Assembly (NCBI GenBank): GCA_003283745.1
Contig: QBWA01000007.1
Location: forward strand, 1 to 43,578
DNA from: Prochlorococcus sp. AG-315-B03
GTDB taxonomy: Bacteria > Cyanobacteriota > Cyanobacteriia > PCC-6307 > Cyanobiaceae
DNA: 43,578 bases
Direction of reading: 5' to 3'
Shown here: piece after piece, positions 20,981 to 31,350 of the stretch
Layout: each line of letters starts with the position of its first letter
How positions within the stretch are numbered: position 1 is the first letter of the stretch
Position numbers and translations under genes: made by a program
The notes under the pieces: generated by a model
Databases searched by the model: none
What the model saw: the letters and a program-made list of their open reading frames with translations, nothing else
What the model was told of the DNA's origin: nothing

Positions 20981-23761
20981 ATGGAAGACCTAATGCAAGT
21001 ATATGCAATGGCTGCCAGCCAAAAAGAGTTGCAAGGCAGTCTATTTGGAGAAGAAGACCACCAAACAATTAATAGTGATAGACAAACAAAATCCTCCGAG
21101 GCAACTTATCAAAATCTTTCAAATCAACAGCTTAAAGAAGATGCATCATTGAGACCTCGGTTAAAAAAAACCTCTAAAAATAAAATTGAGGGTGAAATAC
21201 AAGGATTAGAAAAATTTAAAATTAACTGTGATGAGCCCAAATGGTCTCATCACAGTTTGCCAGAAATCGATGATCTCACTCCAGCTTTAAGGCACTATGC
21301 CCAACTAAAAGCGTCAGACCCAACAAGAATTTTACTGTATAGACTTGGTGATTTTTTTGAATGCTTTTTTGAAGACGCAATAACGCTTTCAAAGCTTTTA
21401 GAGATCACACTAACAAGTAAAGAAGGTGGGAAAAAAATTGGTCGCGTGCCAATGGCAGGTATCCCTCATCATGCAGCAGATCGATATTGCACTGAGCTAA
21501 TAAAAAAAGGTTTATCTATTGCTATATGTGATCAACTTGAAACCGCACCCTCCCAGGGACATAAATTAATCAAAAGAGGTATCACAAGATTAATCACTCC
21601 TGGAACTATTTTAGAAGAGGGAATGCTTGATGCCAAAAAAAATAATTGGCTCGCTACTGTTTTATTAGACAAATCAGATACTAAAAAACTAATTAACTGG
21701 TCACTTGCAAAAGTTGATGTTAGTACAGGAGAGTTTATTGTTCAAGAAGGGCAAGAGGTTAAAAATCTTCGACAAGAGTTAATAAAGCTGGAAGCGGCAG
21801 AAATCATCTCTGAAAAAGATTCAATATCAAATACAGATTGGTATCCAAGATCAACAAATATAACGGATTTTAATCAAACTTCATTCACATACATAGAAGC
21901 AGAGGAAGCTATCAAAAGTCATTATAATTTGAATAATGTTAATGGCTTAGGTATAGATTCATACCCTTTATCACTAAGATCAGTTGGGGGTTTAATTGCT
22001 TATTTAAATAAAACACATCCTAATCTTAGTAATAATAATGAAAGCGATAAAAAAACTCATATATATCTAAACTACCCTCAAATTAAAAGTAAAAAATCTG
22101 GACTATGTATAGATACAAAAACAAGAAGAAATTTGGAAATCACTTCTACACAAAGGGATGGTCAATTCCATGGCTCTCTTTTATGGGCTATTGATAAGAC
22201 ATTAACTGCAATGGGTGGTCGTTGTATTAGAAGATGGCTCGAAGAACCTTTAATCGATATAGATTCGATTCAATTTAGACAAGAAATTATAGGTTTATTA
22301 GTTAAATCTTCTTCGCTAAGGAAGAATCTCAGAAAAATCCTTAGAACCATGGGAGATTTAGAAAGACTAGCTGGTAGAGCAGGCGCTCAACAAGCCAGTG
22401 CTAGAGATTTGGTAGCCATCGCAGAAGGTATAAATCGATTACCTTTGCTATCCCAATATTTAAATGACTCGATATTTGAAGAAAGTAAGTATTTCGAGGC
22501 AATTAGAAATCCCGATAAAGATTTAATGGAAATAGCATCAAAAGTTAATTCTGAGATAATAGACAGTCCCCCCTTAAGTATCACGGAGGGTGGAATAATT
22601 CATGATGGTGTAGATCCTTTGCTTGATGGCCTCCGTAATCAATTAGATGATCAAAATAAATGGCTGAATACGCAAGAAATTAAAGAAAGAAAGATAAGTC
22701 AAATTAACAACTTAAGACTTCAATATCATCGTACATTTGGTTATTTTCTATCTGTTAGTAAGGCAAAATCCTTAGATGTCCCTAATCATTGGATTAGAAG
22801 ACAAACTCTAACTAATGAAGAACGTTTTATAACTCCAGAGCTTAAAGAGAGGGAAGGCAAGATCTTCCAGCTAAAAGCACGTTTATCTCAAAGGGAATAT
22901 GAAATTTTTTGCAACCTAAGATTGCTTATTGGAAATGAAGCCCAGAAGATTAGACGAGCAGCAAAAGCAATATCATACTTAGATGTACTAGCTGGTTTAG
23001 CAGAACTGGCTGCAACTAATTCTTATATTAAGCCTAAAATAATAAATTGCGAAAACCGCTCAATGAATCGAGAACTATGTATTATAGGAGGTCGACATCC
23101 TGTGGTAGAGCAGATACTTGTTGATAAAATATTCACCCCGAATGATATAAATCTTGGAACAAAGACTGATTTGATAATCCTCTCCGGGCCTAATGCAAGT
23201 GGTAAAAGTTGTTACTTAAGGCAAGTTGGACTCCTACAAATTTTAACTCAAATTGGCAGTTGGATTCCTGCTGAATCAGCCACTATTGGGATTGCTGATC
23301 AAATATTCACACGGGTTGGTGCCGTAGATGACTTAGCGGCTGGCCAATCAACTTTTATGGTAGAAATGATCGAAACTGCCTTTATTCTTAATCAAGCAAC
23401 AGATAAATCATTAGTTCTTTTAGATGAAATAGGGAGGGGCACATCTACTTTTGACGGATTATCCATTGCATGGTCAGTCAGTGAGTTTTTAGCAAGTAAT
23501 ATTAAAAGCCGTTCAATTTTTGCAACTCATTATCATGAATTAAATCAGATTTCAGAATACTTTAATAATGTAGAAAACTTTCAAGTTCTTGTTGAACATA
23601 AGAATAGTGCACTTACTTTCCTTCATAAAGTTGCTAAAGGAGGTTCTGGGAAAAGCTATGGCATAGAAGCAGCACGCCTAGCTGGTATACCACAAGAAGT
23701 CATTACTAATGCAACCAAAGTGTTAAATAGACTAGAAAAAAATAGTTCAAAACATCGTTAA
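20981..23761 (+). CDS. mutS: DNA mismatch repair ATPase MutS
   Basis: 926 residues from the ATG at 20981; an in-frame GTG at 20909 would give 950, but the extra 24 residues look unrelated to MutS. A poorly conserved N-terminal extension of about 90 residues (with ELQGSLFGEEDH) precedes the mismatch-recognition domain, where GDFFECFFEDA carries the Phe-x-Glu that stacks on mismatches. The ATPase domain has Walker A SGPNASGKS (about 734-742), ST(F)MVEM, Walker B VLLDEIGRGTSTFDG (about 811-825) and the FATHYHEL switch. It detects mismatches and small loops after replication. It converges on cobH with 12 bases between stops. There is no obvious terminator. Confidence 0.96.
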   Translation: MEDLMQVYAMAASQKELQGSLFGEEDHQTINSDRQTKSSEATYQNLSNQQLKEDASLRPRLKKTSKNKIEGEIQGLEKFKINCDEPKWSHHSLPEIDDLTPALRHYAQLKASDPTRILLYRLGDFFECFFEDAITLSKLLEITLTSKEGGKKIGRVPMAGIPHHAADRYCTELIKKGLSIAICDQLETAPSQGHKLIKRGITRLITPGTILEEGMLDAKKNNWLATVLLDKSDTKKLINWSLAKVDVSTGEFIVQEGQEVKNLRQELIKLEAAEIISEKDSISNTDWYPRSTNITDFNQTSFTYIEAEEAIKSHYNLNNVNGLGIDSYPLSLRSVGGLIAYLNKTHPNLSNNNESDKKTHIYLNYPQIKSKKSGLCIDTKTRRNLEITSTQRDGQFHGSLLWAIDKTLTAMGGRCIRRWLEEPLIDIDSIQFRQEIIGLLVKSSSLRKNLRKILRTMGDLERLAGRAGAQQASARDLVAIAEGINRLPLLSQYLNDSIFEESKYFEAIRNPDKDLMEIASKVNSEIIDSPPLSITEGGIIHDGVDPLLDGLRNQLDDQNKWLNTQEIKERKISQINNLRLQYHRTFGYFLSVSKAKSLDVPNHWIRRQTLTNEERFITPELKEREGKIFQLKARLSQREYEIFCNLRLLIGNEAQKIRRAAKAISYLDVLAGLAELAATNSYIKPKIINCENRSMNRELCIIGGRHPVVEQILVDKIFTPNDINLGTKTDLIILSGPNASGKSCYLRQVGLLQILTQIGSWIPAESATIGIADQIFTRVGAVDDLAAGQSTFMVEMIETAFILNQATDKSLVLLDEIGRGTSTFDGLSIAWSVSEFLASNIKSRSIFATHYHELNQISEYFNNVENFQVLVEHKNSALTFLHKVAKGGSGKSYGIEAARLAGIPQEVITNATKVLNRLEKNSSKHR

Positions 23762-23773
23762 AATAAATCAGAA

Positions 23774-24448
23774 TTAGCTAAATGAGATATTCTCCTCAAT
23801 TTCACTTTCAGCACCTCTCAACAGAGCATTAATTGCAGCGGCAGCTAATGATGCCCCTCCTTTCGACCCTTGAAGAACAATATGAGGAATATCACTCCGA
23901 AGTAAGCGTGTTTTACTTTCGGAAACCCCAATAAAACCAACTGGCATCCCAATAATTAAACTAGGCATTTTACTTCCTTCTTCGATTAAATCCATTAATT
24001 CCATTAAAGCTGTGGGCGCACTACCAAGAACTACAATTGGTTTATCCAAGCATTGATCTTCATCCAATAATTTCAACCACGCATTTCTCATACCAATTGA
24101 ACTTCTAGTGACTGAAGTTGTATCCACATCAATAGTCTTAGGCGCCCATTCTAAAATGCAACGAACATCTGAATGCAACGTTCGTTTCGCCATTGGAGAT
24201 ATAGCAGCCTTTGCCATGAATGTATCAGTAAAAATATGACTTCCCAATTTCAAGGCTTGTATGCCTATTTCGCATGCACCTGAACTAAAAATTAGTTGTG
24301 ATTTCAAACTAAAATCTCCACTTGCATGAATCATTCGTTCTAAAACTGATTGATTAATCGAATCAAGTCCTGTAAACCCCAGGTTCGATTTTATGTATTT
24401 GATACTTTCCAGAAAAATCGGATGCTCTTTGGTTTTCACTAATTTCAT
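23774..24448 (-). CDS. cobH: Precorrin-8X methylmutase (cobalamin synthesis)
   Basis: 224 residues, normal length. CobH/CbiC moves a methyl group from C11 to C12 of precorrin-8X to give hydrogenobyrinate, or the cobalt equivalent. The catalytic His is seen in ERMIHASGDFS (His41). Other hallmarks are FTDTFMAKAAIS, SSIGMRNAWLKLL, VLGSAPTALMELMDLI, IIGMPVGFIGVSESK and the Gly-rich QGSKGGASLAAAAINALL end. The enzyme is soluble and the pathway makes pseudocobalamin in marine cyanobacteria. It is divergent from holA with a 51-bp gap that must hold both promoters. Confidence 0.96.
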   Translation of the reverse strand: MKLVKTKEHPIFLESIKYIKSNLGFTGLDSINQSVLERMIHASGDFSLKSQLIFSSGACEIGIQALKLGSHIFTDTFMAKAAISPMAKRTLHSDVRCILEWAPKTIDVDTTSVTRSSIGMRNAWLKLLDEDQCLDKPIVVLGSAPTALMELMDLIEEGSKMPSLIIGMPVGFIGVSESKTRLLRSDIPHIVLQGSKGGASLAAAAINALLRGAESEIEENISFS

Positions 24449-24499
24449 TACAAGGGACTAATTTGAGTTCAGATCCTTTTCATAACCTTTCTCCAACTA

Positions 24500-25516
24500 A
24501 TGCCAATTCATCTATTATGGGGAGATGACTATGCCTCCAGTATTAGAGAGATAGATAATATTATCCAAACATATACTGACCCTGATTGGAGCAGTTTTAA
24601 TATTAGTCGCTTAGATGGAAGTGATTCAAACCAAAGTTTTAGAGCATTAGATGAGGTCAAAAGTGCTCCATTGGGAAAAGGAAATAGAATTGTTCTAATA
24701 AAAAGAAGTCAATTTTGCAATAGTTGTTCCATTGAGTTAGCAAATAAACTAGAGCAATCAATAAATTTAATACCAGAAAAAACGCATCTAATTTTATATA
24801 ATTCCAACAAACCTGATAAAAGACTTAAAACAACTAAACTAATACAAAAGAATATCGAATTAATACCTCTATCTAGTGAGAAAAGTTTTGTTCTCCCACT
24901 CCCTTGGGATATTAATGGACAAAGAAATTTAGTACAAAATATTGCTCGTGATTTAAATCTAAAAATTAACAACCAAACAATTGATGTAATTATTGAGAGT
25001 ATTGGTAGTGATAGTTCTTTAATTTATACAGAATTAAAAAAACTTTCATTACTATCCGAAGCAAGAGAAGCAACACTCAATAGTGATGGAAATCAAGAAA
25101 TAACAATAGAAATAGTTAATGCCTTAATCCAAAACCATTCCACAAATGCTCTTGAAATCGCCAATCATATACTTCAGAAAAAAATAGTCCTTGCATTAGA
25201 AAAAATCAATTATCTACTTGAAAATGGTGAGCCAGCCTTAAGATTGGTTTCTACTTTGACGGGGCAAGTAAGAGGCTGGATTTGGGTAAAACTTTTAGAT
25301 TCAACAGGTAAACAAGATGTCAACGACATCGCTAAACTTGCAGGAATTGGCAATCCCAAAAGAATTTTTGTTATTCGTAAACAAATTCAAGGTCAATCCT
25401 CAGTAATGTTTCTTGACTTAATGAAAAAACTTCTAAAAATTGAAGCCTCAATAAAATCAGGGCTTAAACCAATTGATGCTTTTAAAGATAATCTGCTAAC
25501 ACAAAGTAAAAATTAG
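24500..25516 (+). CDS. holA: DNA polymerase III delta subunit (clamp loader)
   Basis: 338 residues, matching the family. The start MPIHLLWGDDYASSIREIDN, the SAPLGKGNRIVLIKRSQF segment (sensor-like strand) and the C-terminal helical collar (LRLVSTLTGQVRGWIWVKLL, KIEASIKSGLKPIDAFKDNL) fit HolA. Delta opens the beta sliding clamp as part of the clamp loader with the DnaX products, whose gene is also in this window. It carries no Walker A, as expected. lysC follows after 39 bases on the same strand, so the two may share a transcript. Confidence 0.92.
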   Translation: MPIHLLWGDDYASSIREIDNIIQTYTDPDWSSFNISRLDGSDSNQSFRALDEVKSAPLGKGNRIVLIKRSQFCNSCSIELANKLEQSINLIPEKTHLILYNSNKPDKRLKTTKLIQKNIELIPLSSEKSFVLPLPWDINGQRNLVQNIARDLNLKINNQTIDVIIESIGSDSSLIYTELKKLSLLSEAREATLNSDGNQEITIEIVNALIQNHSTNALEIANHILQKKIVLALEKINYLLENGEPALRLVSTLTGQVRGWIWVKLLDSTGKQDVNDIAKLAGIGNPKRIFVIRKQIQGQSSVMFLDLMKKLLKIEASIKSGLKPIDAFKDNLLTQSKN

Positions 25517-25555
25517 ACTAACAACTGAAATAATTATGGAGTTAAAAAAAGTTAA

Positions 25556-27322
25556 ATGACTTTGCTGGTTCAAAAATTTGGCGGCACCTCCTTAGGAAGT
25601 ATCGAACGTATTAAATCAGTAGCAAAGAGGATCAAAGCAAGCAAAGAAGAAGGAAATGATCTCGTTATTGTTGTCTCAGCTATGGGACACTCCACAGATG
25701 AACTAACAAATTTAGCCTCAAACATAACTGGTCAACCAAGCAGAAGAGAAATGGACATGCTCCTTTCAACAGGAGAGCAAGTTTCTATATCTTTGTTAGC
25801 TATGGCTCTACATGAATTAGGCGAACAAGCTATCTCAATGACTGGTAATCAAGCTGGAATAATTACTGAGTCGGCTCATGGACGAGCAAGAATATTAGAA
25901 ATAAGAACAGATAGAATCAAGAATTTTTTAAATCAAGGCCAAATAATCGTTATTGCCGGATTCCAAGGAACAAGCCTTGGAATTGGAGGTATACCTGAAA
26001 TAACAACTTTAGGAAGAGGAGGTTCAGATACATCTGCAGTGGCTTTGGCGGCAGCTCTAGAAGCTAACGCATGTGAAATTTATACCGATGTTCCTGGTGT
26101 CTTAACAACAGATCCTCGAATAGTTAAAAATGCACAACTTATGAAAAGCATTAGTTGTGATGAAATGCTAGAGCTGGCAAGTCTGGGCGCATCTGTTTTA
26201 CACCCACGTGCCGTTGAAATCGCAAGAAATTATGGTGTAACTCTTTTAGTCAAATCAAGTTGGGATAATCTTTCTGGAACGCTTCTAACTAGTAAAAAAA
26301 ACAATATTCCAACCAAAGGTGGAATTGAGCACAGAAGCCCAGTCCATGGATTAGAACTTATAGAGCATCAAGCTGTTATTGCACTATCAAATATTCCAGA
26401 TCGTCCAGGTATAGCTGCTGATCTATTTGAAACTCTTTCAAAAGGAGGCGTGAATGTTGATTTAATTATTCAGGCAACACACCAAGTTAACAAAAATGAT
26501 ATTACTTTTACGGTTAACGAAGATGAATTAAAAAATGCACATTCTCAATGTCTGCATATTATCAAATCTATTGGTGGTGAAATATCAACACAAAGCAATA
26601 TGACTAAATTAAGTATTAATGGATCTGGAATTATGGGTAGAGCTGGGATAGCTTCTTCTCTATTCGATACTCTATCAAATTCTGGAGTCAATATACGACT
26701 TATAGCGACAAGTGAAGTTAAGGTGAGTTGTGTTATCGATGCGGGTTTAGGAACAAAAGCATTACGTTCTGTTGGTGACTTTTTCAAATTAAATAATAAG
26801 CAAATTAGCCTTAACGTGACTACAGAAGATAACCATGAGCCAGAAGTAAGAGGAGTTGCTATAGATAAAGATCAAATACAAATTAGTGTGAAAAACGTTC
26901 CAGATAGGCCAGGTACAGCTTCTAATATTTGTTCTATTTTAGCAGATAATAATATCACTTTAGACACAATAGTTCAATCTGAAAGGAAGCATGAAGACAA
27001 TACTAAAGATATAAGTTTTACTATAAAGAAAAATGATCGAAAAGAAGCTACCATTGCGATAAAAGAACTTATTTCTAATTGGCAAGGGGCCACCCTAGAA
27101 GAAGGGAAATCAATAGCAAGAATAAGTGCTGTGGGATCTGGTATGCCTTTTACAAGAGGTACTGCAGCAAAAATGTTTAGAGCTTTAGCAAATAAAAAAA
27201 TAAACATAGAAATGATTGCCACAAGTGAAATAAGAACAACATGTATAGTTCCAGAACTAAATGGTGAAGATGCATTAAATGCAATTCATTCTTGCTTTAA
27301 GTTAGGAGAAAATGACAGTTAA
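25556..27322 (+). CDS. lysC: Aspartate kinase with four ACT domains
   Basis: 588 residues, longer than the common 400-450 because the regulatory part is doubled, as in other cyanobacteria. The kinase domain (1-250) shows VQKFGGTSLGS (ATP and aspartate site), STGEQVSISLLAMAL, GRGGSDTSAVALAAAL and EIYTDVPGVLTTDPRIV. Two ACT-domain pairs follow, with repeated VKNVPDRPG/LSNIPDRPG and NINMIATSEI-like (VNIRLIATSEVKVSCV, INIEMIATSEIRTTCI) strands. It phosphorylates aspartate, the first step to Lys, Thr, Met and Ile, and is likely feedback-inhibited by Lys and/or Thr. It supplies asd and dapA, also in this window. It converges on uvrB with only 4 bases between stop codons. Confidence 0.97.
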   Translation: MTLLVQKFGGTSLGSIERIKSVAKRIKASKEEGNDLVIVVSAMGHSTDELTNLASNITGQPSRREMDMLLSTGEQVSISLLAMALHELGEQAISMTGNQAGIITESAHGRARILEIRTDRIKNFLNQGQIIVIAGFQGTSLGIGGIPEITTLGRGGSDTSAVALAAALEANACEIYTDVPGVLTTDPRIVKNAQLMKSISCDEMLELASLGASVLHPRAVEIARNYGVTLLVKSSWDNLSGTLLTSKKNNIPTKGGIEHRSPVHGLELIEHQAVIALSNIPDRPGIAADLFETLSKGGVNVDLIIQATHQVNKNDITFTVNEDELKNAHSQCLHIIKSIGGEISTQSNMTKLSINGSGIMGRAGIASSLFDTLSNSGVNIRLIATSEVKVSCVIDAGLGTKALRSVGDFFKLNNKQISLNVTTEDNHEPEVRGVAIDKDQIQISVKNVPDRPGTASNICSILADNNITLDTIVQSERKHEDNTKDISFTIKKNDRKEATIAIKELISNWQGATLEEGKSIARISAVGSGMPFTRGTAAKMFRALANKKINIEMIATSEIRTTCIVPELNGEDALNAIHSCFKLGENDS

Positions 27323-27326
27323 TCTT

Positions 27327-29363
27327 TTATTTACCTACTAATCTATGACGCAATTTCTTTATCCTATCTCGTAATATTGCAGCTTTTTCAAAATCTAAAT
27401 TCTTAGCAGCAGCTTTCATTTTAGATTCAAGCTTATCAATTACTTCTGGTAACGAATCTAAAGACAATCCACCATCTTTATCCGGAGAAAACTCATCTAC
27501 TAATTTATTTGCAATATCAACAAGATCATCATTATTTCCATCTTTATTTAATCGTCTAGACAATTCTAAAAATGAAAGAATGGAATTGTTAGCTTTTTTG
27601 CCAGCAGGAGCTGGAACTATTCCATTGTCTTTATTATATTGATCTTGAATTTCACGCCGTCTTTCAGTTTTACTAATTGCTTTTGCCATTGAATCCGTCA
27701 TCTTATCGGCATAAAGCAAAGCATGACCTTCTACATGTCTCGCAGCTCTGCCAATAGTTTGTACTAAAGATCTCTCAGCTCTTAAGAATCCTTCTTTATC
27801 AGCATCAAGAATAACTACAAGGGAAACTTCAGGTAAGTCTAGTCCCTCTCTTAAAAGATTAACGCCAACCAAAACGTCATACTCTCCAAGACGTAAATCT
27901 TGAATAATTTCAATGCGCTCTATTGAATGAATTTCTGAATGTAAATAGCGAACTCTTATTTTATTTTCTGACAAATAATCAGTCAGATCTTCCGCCATTC
28001 TTTTGGTAAGAGTCGTAACTAATATTCTTTGATTCTTACGTGCTCTTTTTCTAATCTCGCAAAGTAAATCCTCAACCTGACCTTCTGTTGGTCGAACTTC
28101 AACTATTGGATCTAGAACACCAGTGGGTCTAATCACTTGCTCAACTATATGGTTTTGACTTTTAGATAATTCCCAATCACCAGGTGTTGCACTTATAAAG
28201 ACAGTTTGTTTAGCTTTACTCCAAAATTCTAGATCTTTTAAAGGTCGATTATCTGCGGCACTAGGCAATCTAAACCCGTGATCTATTAAGACTTTTTTTC
28301 TAGCTTGATCTCCATTATACATAGCTCTTAGTTGAGGACATGTAACATGACTCTCATCAATAAATAAAAGCCAATTCTTAGGAAAATAATCAATTAAACA
28401 TTCAGGTGGTGTTCCTTCTTCGCGACCAGATAGATGACGCGCATAATTTTCTACTCCATTGCAATAACCTACTTCTTTAAGCATTTCCAAATCATATTTA
28501 GTTCTCTGTTCAAGCCTTTGCGCTTCGAGTAATTTACCCTCTTCATTAAAAAAATCCAATCTTTCTTTTAATTCATTATTTATTTCCTTTACTGCACTCT
28601 CTAAGCGTTCTTTAGGAGTTACAAAATGCTTTGCTGGATATATATTAATAGAATCTAATCTATCTAATATTTCTCCAGTTGTAGGATCAACCTGACTTAT
28701 ACTTTCAATCTCATCACCGAACAGCTCAAGTCTAACTAACCTATCATCATAGGCTGGTCCTATTTCTAAAACATCTCCTCTAACTCTGAATCTACCACGA
28801 CTTATTTCTATATCATTTCGAGTATATTGATTCGATACTAATGCTCTAAGACATAACCTTAAATCTATATTCTGTCCTACTTTAAATTTTATAGAAGCTT
28901 TTAAATATTCACTTGGAATACCAAGTCCATAGATACAACTTATTGAGGCTACAACTATTACATCATCACGTTCAAATAAAGATCTTGTTGCAGAATGACG
29001 CAACATGTCTATCTCTTCATTAATTGATGATGTCTTTGCTATATAAGTATCACTAACAGGTACATATGCTTCTGGCTGATAATAATCATAATAAGAAATA
29101 AAATATTCAACAGCATTATCAGGGAAAAATTCCCTCAGCTCATTACATAACTGAGCTGCAAGAGTTTTATTATGAGCTAAAACTAGAGCAGGTCTGCCTG
29201 TTTTTGCTATTAAATTAGCTATTGTAAATGTTTTTCCTGTACCAGTTGCTCCTAATAAAGTTTGAAATTTCTCACCATCATTTACACCTGCAACCAACCC
29301 TTCAATAGCAGCAGGTTGATCCCCTTTTGGGACATAAGGAGCTTGAAGATGATATGCAGACAT
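27327..29363 (-). CDS. uvrB: Excinuclease ABC subunit B
   Basis: 678 residues, full length. Walker A GATGTGKT is at 38-45; the damage-inserting beta-hairpin region [12 protein letters not shown] is near 92-103; DEVD-type box IDESHVT, helicase motifs [23 protein letters not shown] and [12 protein letters not shown] follow; a UvrC-binding UVR motif ([18 protein letters not shown]) closes the protein. UvrB verifies damage after UvrA loading and recruits UvrC for incision. The gene uses ATG at 29363. Its neighbours are unrelated in function. Confidence 0.98.
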   Translation of the reverse strand: MSAYHLQAPYVPKGDQPAAIEGLVAGVNDGEKFQTLLGATGTGKTFTIANLIAKTGRPALVLAHNKTLAAQLCNELREFFPDNAVEYFISYYDYYQPEAYVPVSDTYIAKTSSINEEIDMLRHSATRSLFERDDVIVVASISCIYGLGIPSEYLKASIKFKVGQNIDLRLCLRALVSNQYTRNDIEISRGRFRVRGDVLEIGPAYDDRLVRLELFGDEIESISQVDPTTGEILDRLDSINIYPAKHFVTPKERLESAVKEINNELKERLDFFNEEGKLLEAQRLEQRTKYDLEMLKEVGYCNGVENYARHLSGREEGTPPECLIDYFPKNWLLFIDESHVTCPQLRAMYNGDQARKKVLIDHGFRLPSAADNRPLKDLEFWSKAKQTVFISATPGDWELSKSQNHIVEQVIRPTGVLDPIVEVRPTEGQVEDLLCEIRKRARKNQRILVTTLTKRMAEDLTDYLSENKIRVRYLHSEIHSIERIEIIQDLRLGEYDVLVGVNLLREGLDLPEVSLVVILDADKEGFLRAERSLVQTIGRAARHVEGHALLYADKMTDSMAKAISKTERRREIQDQYNKDNGIVPAPAGKKANNSILSFLELSRRLNKDGNNDDLVDIANKLVDEFSPDKDGGLSLDSLPEVIDKLESKMKAAAKNLDFEKAAILRDRIKKLRHRLVGK

Positions 29364-29457
29364 CTTTTCAGTTGCTCCTCAAGTAAAACAAATTTCTTAC
29401 TTGAAAAATAATCACTTAATTATCTAATAATAAATTTCTCACGCTTATATAAAATTA

Positions 29458-30234
29458 TTAAATCTTCGTGGAAGCAACTTCAAAAGGTAAAAGAGCTTTA
29501 CGAATAGATTTAATCGCAGCGATCATTGCCAATTCATTATTTAATTTATTAATAGCCGAACCTATACCAACGCCAGAAGCTCCACCAGAGATAGCCATTG
29601 CGACTGTTACCTCAGAAAGACCAGAAGCGCAAATCAAAGGGACCTTCCTTTCACTCTCTTCAATAGCACAAGCAATAGTGTATGTAGCAGCCAAAGTAGG
29701 AGCTGCCTTCTCAATCAAGCCTAAGGTCCCTGGGCTTTTGGGTTCAGAACTCGTACCACCCTCAGTTTGAATTAGATCTACTCCATTTTCAATAAGATCT
29801 AAAGCTAATTGAGCTTGACTATCTAACGGCAAGATATGAGGAACGGTTACGGATAAAACCACCTCAGGAAGTAGTGCTCGTGTTTCAGCCGCTAATTCAA
29901 GGACCTCATCAGCAAAGAAAAAACGCCCCTTTGGATAAAAGGAATCAAAATTACCAATCTCAACAATTAAAGCCCCCGCTTTCACAGCCTCTGGGAACAG
30001 GCGTGGTTCAACGGAACTTACACAAATTGGAACACCTGAAACCTCTTTTGCTAATCGAACTAATTCTGGATCACATGCTATATCTAATAAATCAGCTCCT
30101 CCAAAACCTGCAGCTTTAGAAACTTGAGTTACTAATTTTGGATTGAAATTATTTAAACCAGAAATTACTTTAAATAGAGACCTATTCTGAAAACTCTTTT
30201 GAAGTGGACCAGGTAAAGAATTTAAGAGTGTCAT
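29458..30234 (-). CDS. ycf23: Ycf23/DUF561 family protein
   Basis: 258 residues. The sequence looks like a TIM-barrel: FKVISGLNNFNPKLVTQVSK, GGADLLDIACDPELV, VPICVSSVEP, ALIVEIGNFDSFY, LSVTVPHILPL, LIQTEGGTSSEPKSPG and ASGLSEVTVAMAISGGASGVGIGSAINKL. These match the DUF561 family, known as Ycf23 in red-algal plastids and conserved in cyanobacteria. The GGTSS and GASGVGIGSAI segments look like phosphate-binding loops. No reaction has been established, to my knowledge. It lies 94 bases downstream of uvrB's start on the same strand and is divergent from tilS (85-bp gap). Confidence 0.9.
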   Translation of the reverse strand: MTLLNSLPGPLQKSFQNRSLFKVISGLNNFNPKLVTQVSKAAGFGGADLLDIACDPELVRLAKEVSGVPICVSSVEPRLFPEAVKAGALIVEIGNFDSFYPKGRFFFADEVLELAAETRALLPEVVLSVTVPHILPLDSQAQLALDLIENGVDLIQTEGGTSSEPKSPGTLGLIEKAAPTLAATYTIACAIEESERKVPLICASGLSEVTVAMAISGGASGVGIGSAINKLNNELAMIAAIKSIRKALLPFEVASTKI

Positions 30235-30319
30235 AAAAACAGCAACAATCTATCCAATTTTGACACTGACTAAGCAAAAGAACTAACAAAATGAGAATAG
30301 GCAGTCAAAACCAAAGCAA

Positions 30320-31342
30320 ATGTCACAATCTGCCCAAAATCAAAAGTCTTGGAGTCAATGGCATGCACGTTTACATAAAAGACTTAAAAAAAATGAATCT
30401 CTACTTCCTAATAAATCAACACTTTTATTAGCAGTTTCTGGTGGACAGGATTCCATGGCACTTTTAAAATTAATTTTTGATTTAAGGAGGCTTTATGAGT
30501 GGCATATTGAGGTTTGGCATGGAGACCACCTATGGCATAATTCATCTCATAGATTCGCAGAAGAGTTAAGAAATTGGTGTCATAGTAAAAAAATAAATTT
30601 TTATTCTATACAAGCTAAAAAAGAAGAAGTAAACAATGAAAACAAGGCAAGGGATTGGAGATATAAACAATTAGTAATTCGAGCAAAACTCTTATCATCT
30701 AATAATCAAATATATCCTTGCACAAAAATATTAACTGGACATACAGCTACTGATCGAGCAGAGACAATTATTATGAACTTAGCACGAGGTTCTGACTTGA
30801 TAGGACTAAGTACTCTTAAAGAAAATAGAGAAATTGAAAAGAATATTGATTTAGTCCGCCCACTAATAGGATTTAGTAGAAATGAAACGAGACAAATATG
30901 TGATGAATTCAACTTGCCAATTTGGATTGATCCCTCTAATGCAGATTTAAATTTAACCAGGAATAAAATTAGAGAAAATATCTTACCAGTCCTAGATTCA
31001 ATATATAAAGGAGCAGACTTAAGAATAGCTGCATTAGCAAATAGATTTGATAACTACAGCAAAGATGAAATTATTTTTGCAACAATTACATTAGAATCTT
31101 GCAAAGAAAAAGAATCTTTATCTAGAAATAAAATTATTAATTTTCCAAATTCAGTACGAAAAACATTACTTGCTACATGGCTTAAACAAAGTGGAGTCAA
31201 TAAATTTACTGCTTTACAAATAGAAGAACTAAATTACAAAATTTCCATTAACAAACCTCCAGGATCATGTAACCTCCATGGAGGTTTTATTGTGAGCTGG
31301 AACAAAAAAAGTATTAAAGTTGAGTTACACCAAAAGAACTAA
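30320..31342 (+). CDS. tilS: tRNA(Ile)-lysidine synthetase
   Basis: 340 residues. The PP-loop SGGQDS is at 40-45, followed by [11 protein letters not shown], the conserved [25 protein letters not shown] region and [23 protein letters not shown], then [15 protein letters not shown]. TilS adds lysine to C34 of tRNA-Ile(CAU) so that it reads AUA rather than AUG, which matters in an AT-rich genome with many ATA codons. The protein is the shorter form; the large C-terminal domains of the E. coli enzyme are mostly absent. It converges on rnj with an 8-base gap. Confidence 0.95.
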   Translation: MSQSAQNQKSWSQWHARLHKRLKKNESLLPNKSTLLLAVSGGQDSMALLKLIFDLRRLYEWHIEVWHGDHLWHNSSHRFAEELRNWCHSKKINFYSIQAKKEEVNNENKARDWRYKQLVIRAKLLSSNNQIYPCTKILTGHTATDRAETIIMNLARGSDLIGLSTLKENREIEKNIDLVRPLIGFSRNETRQICDEFNLPIWIDPSNADLNLTRNKIRENILPVLDSIYKGADLRIAALANRFDNYSKDEIIFATITLESCKEKESLSRNKIINFPNSVRKTLLATWLKQSGVNKFTALQIEELNYKISINKPPGSCNLHGGFIVSWNKKSIKVELHQKN

Positions 31343-31350
31343 ATTATTAA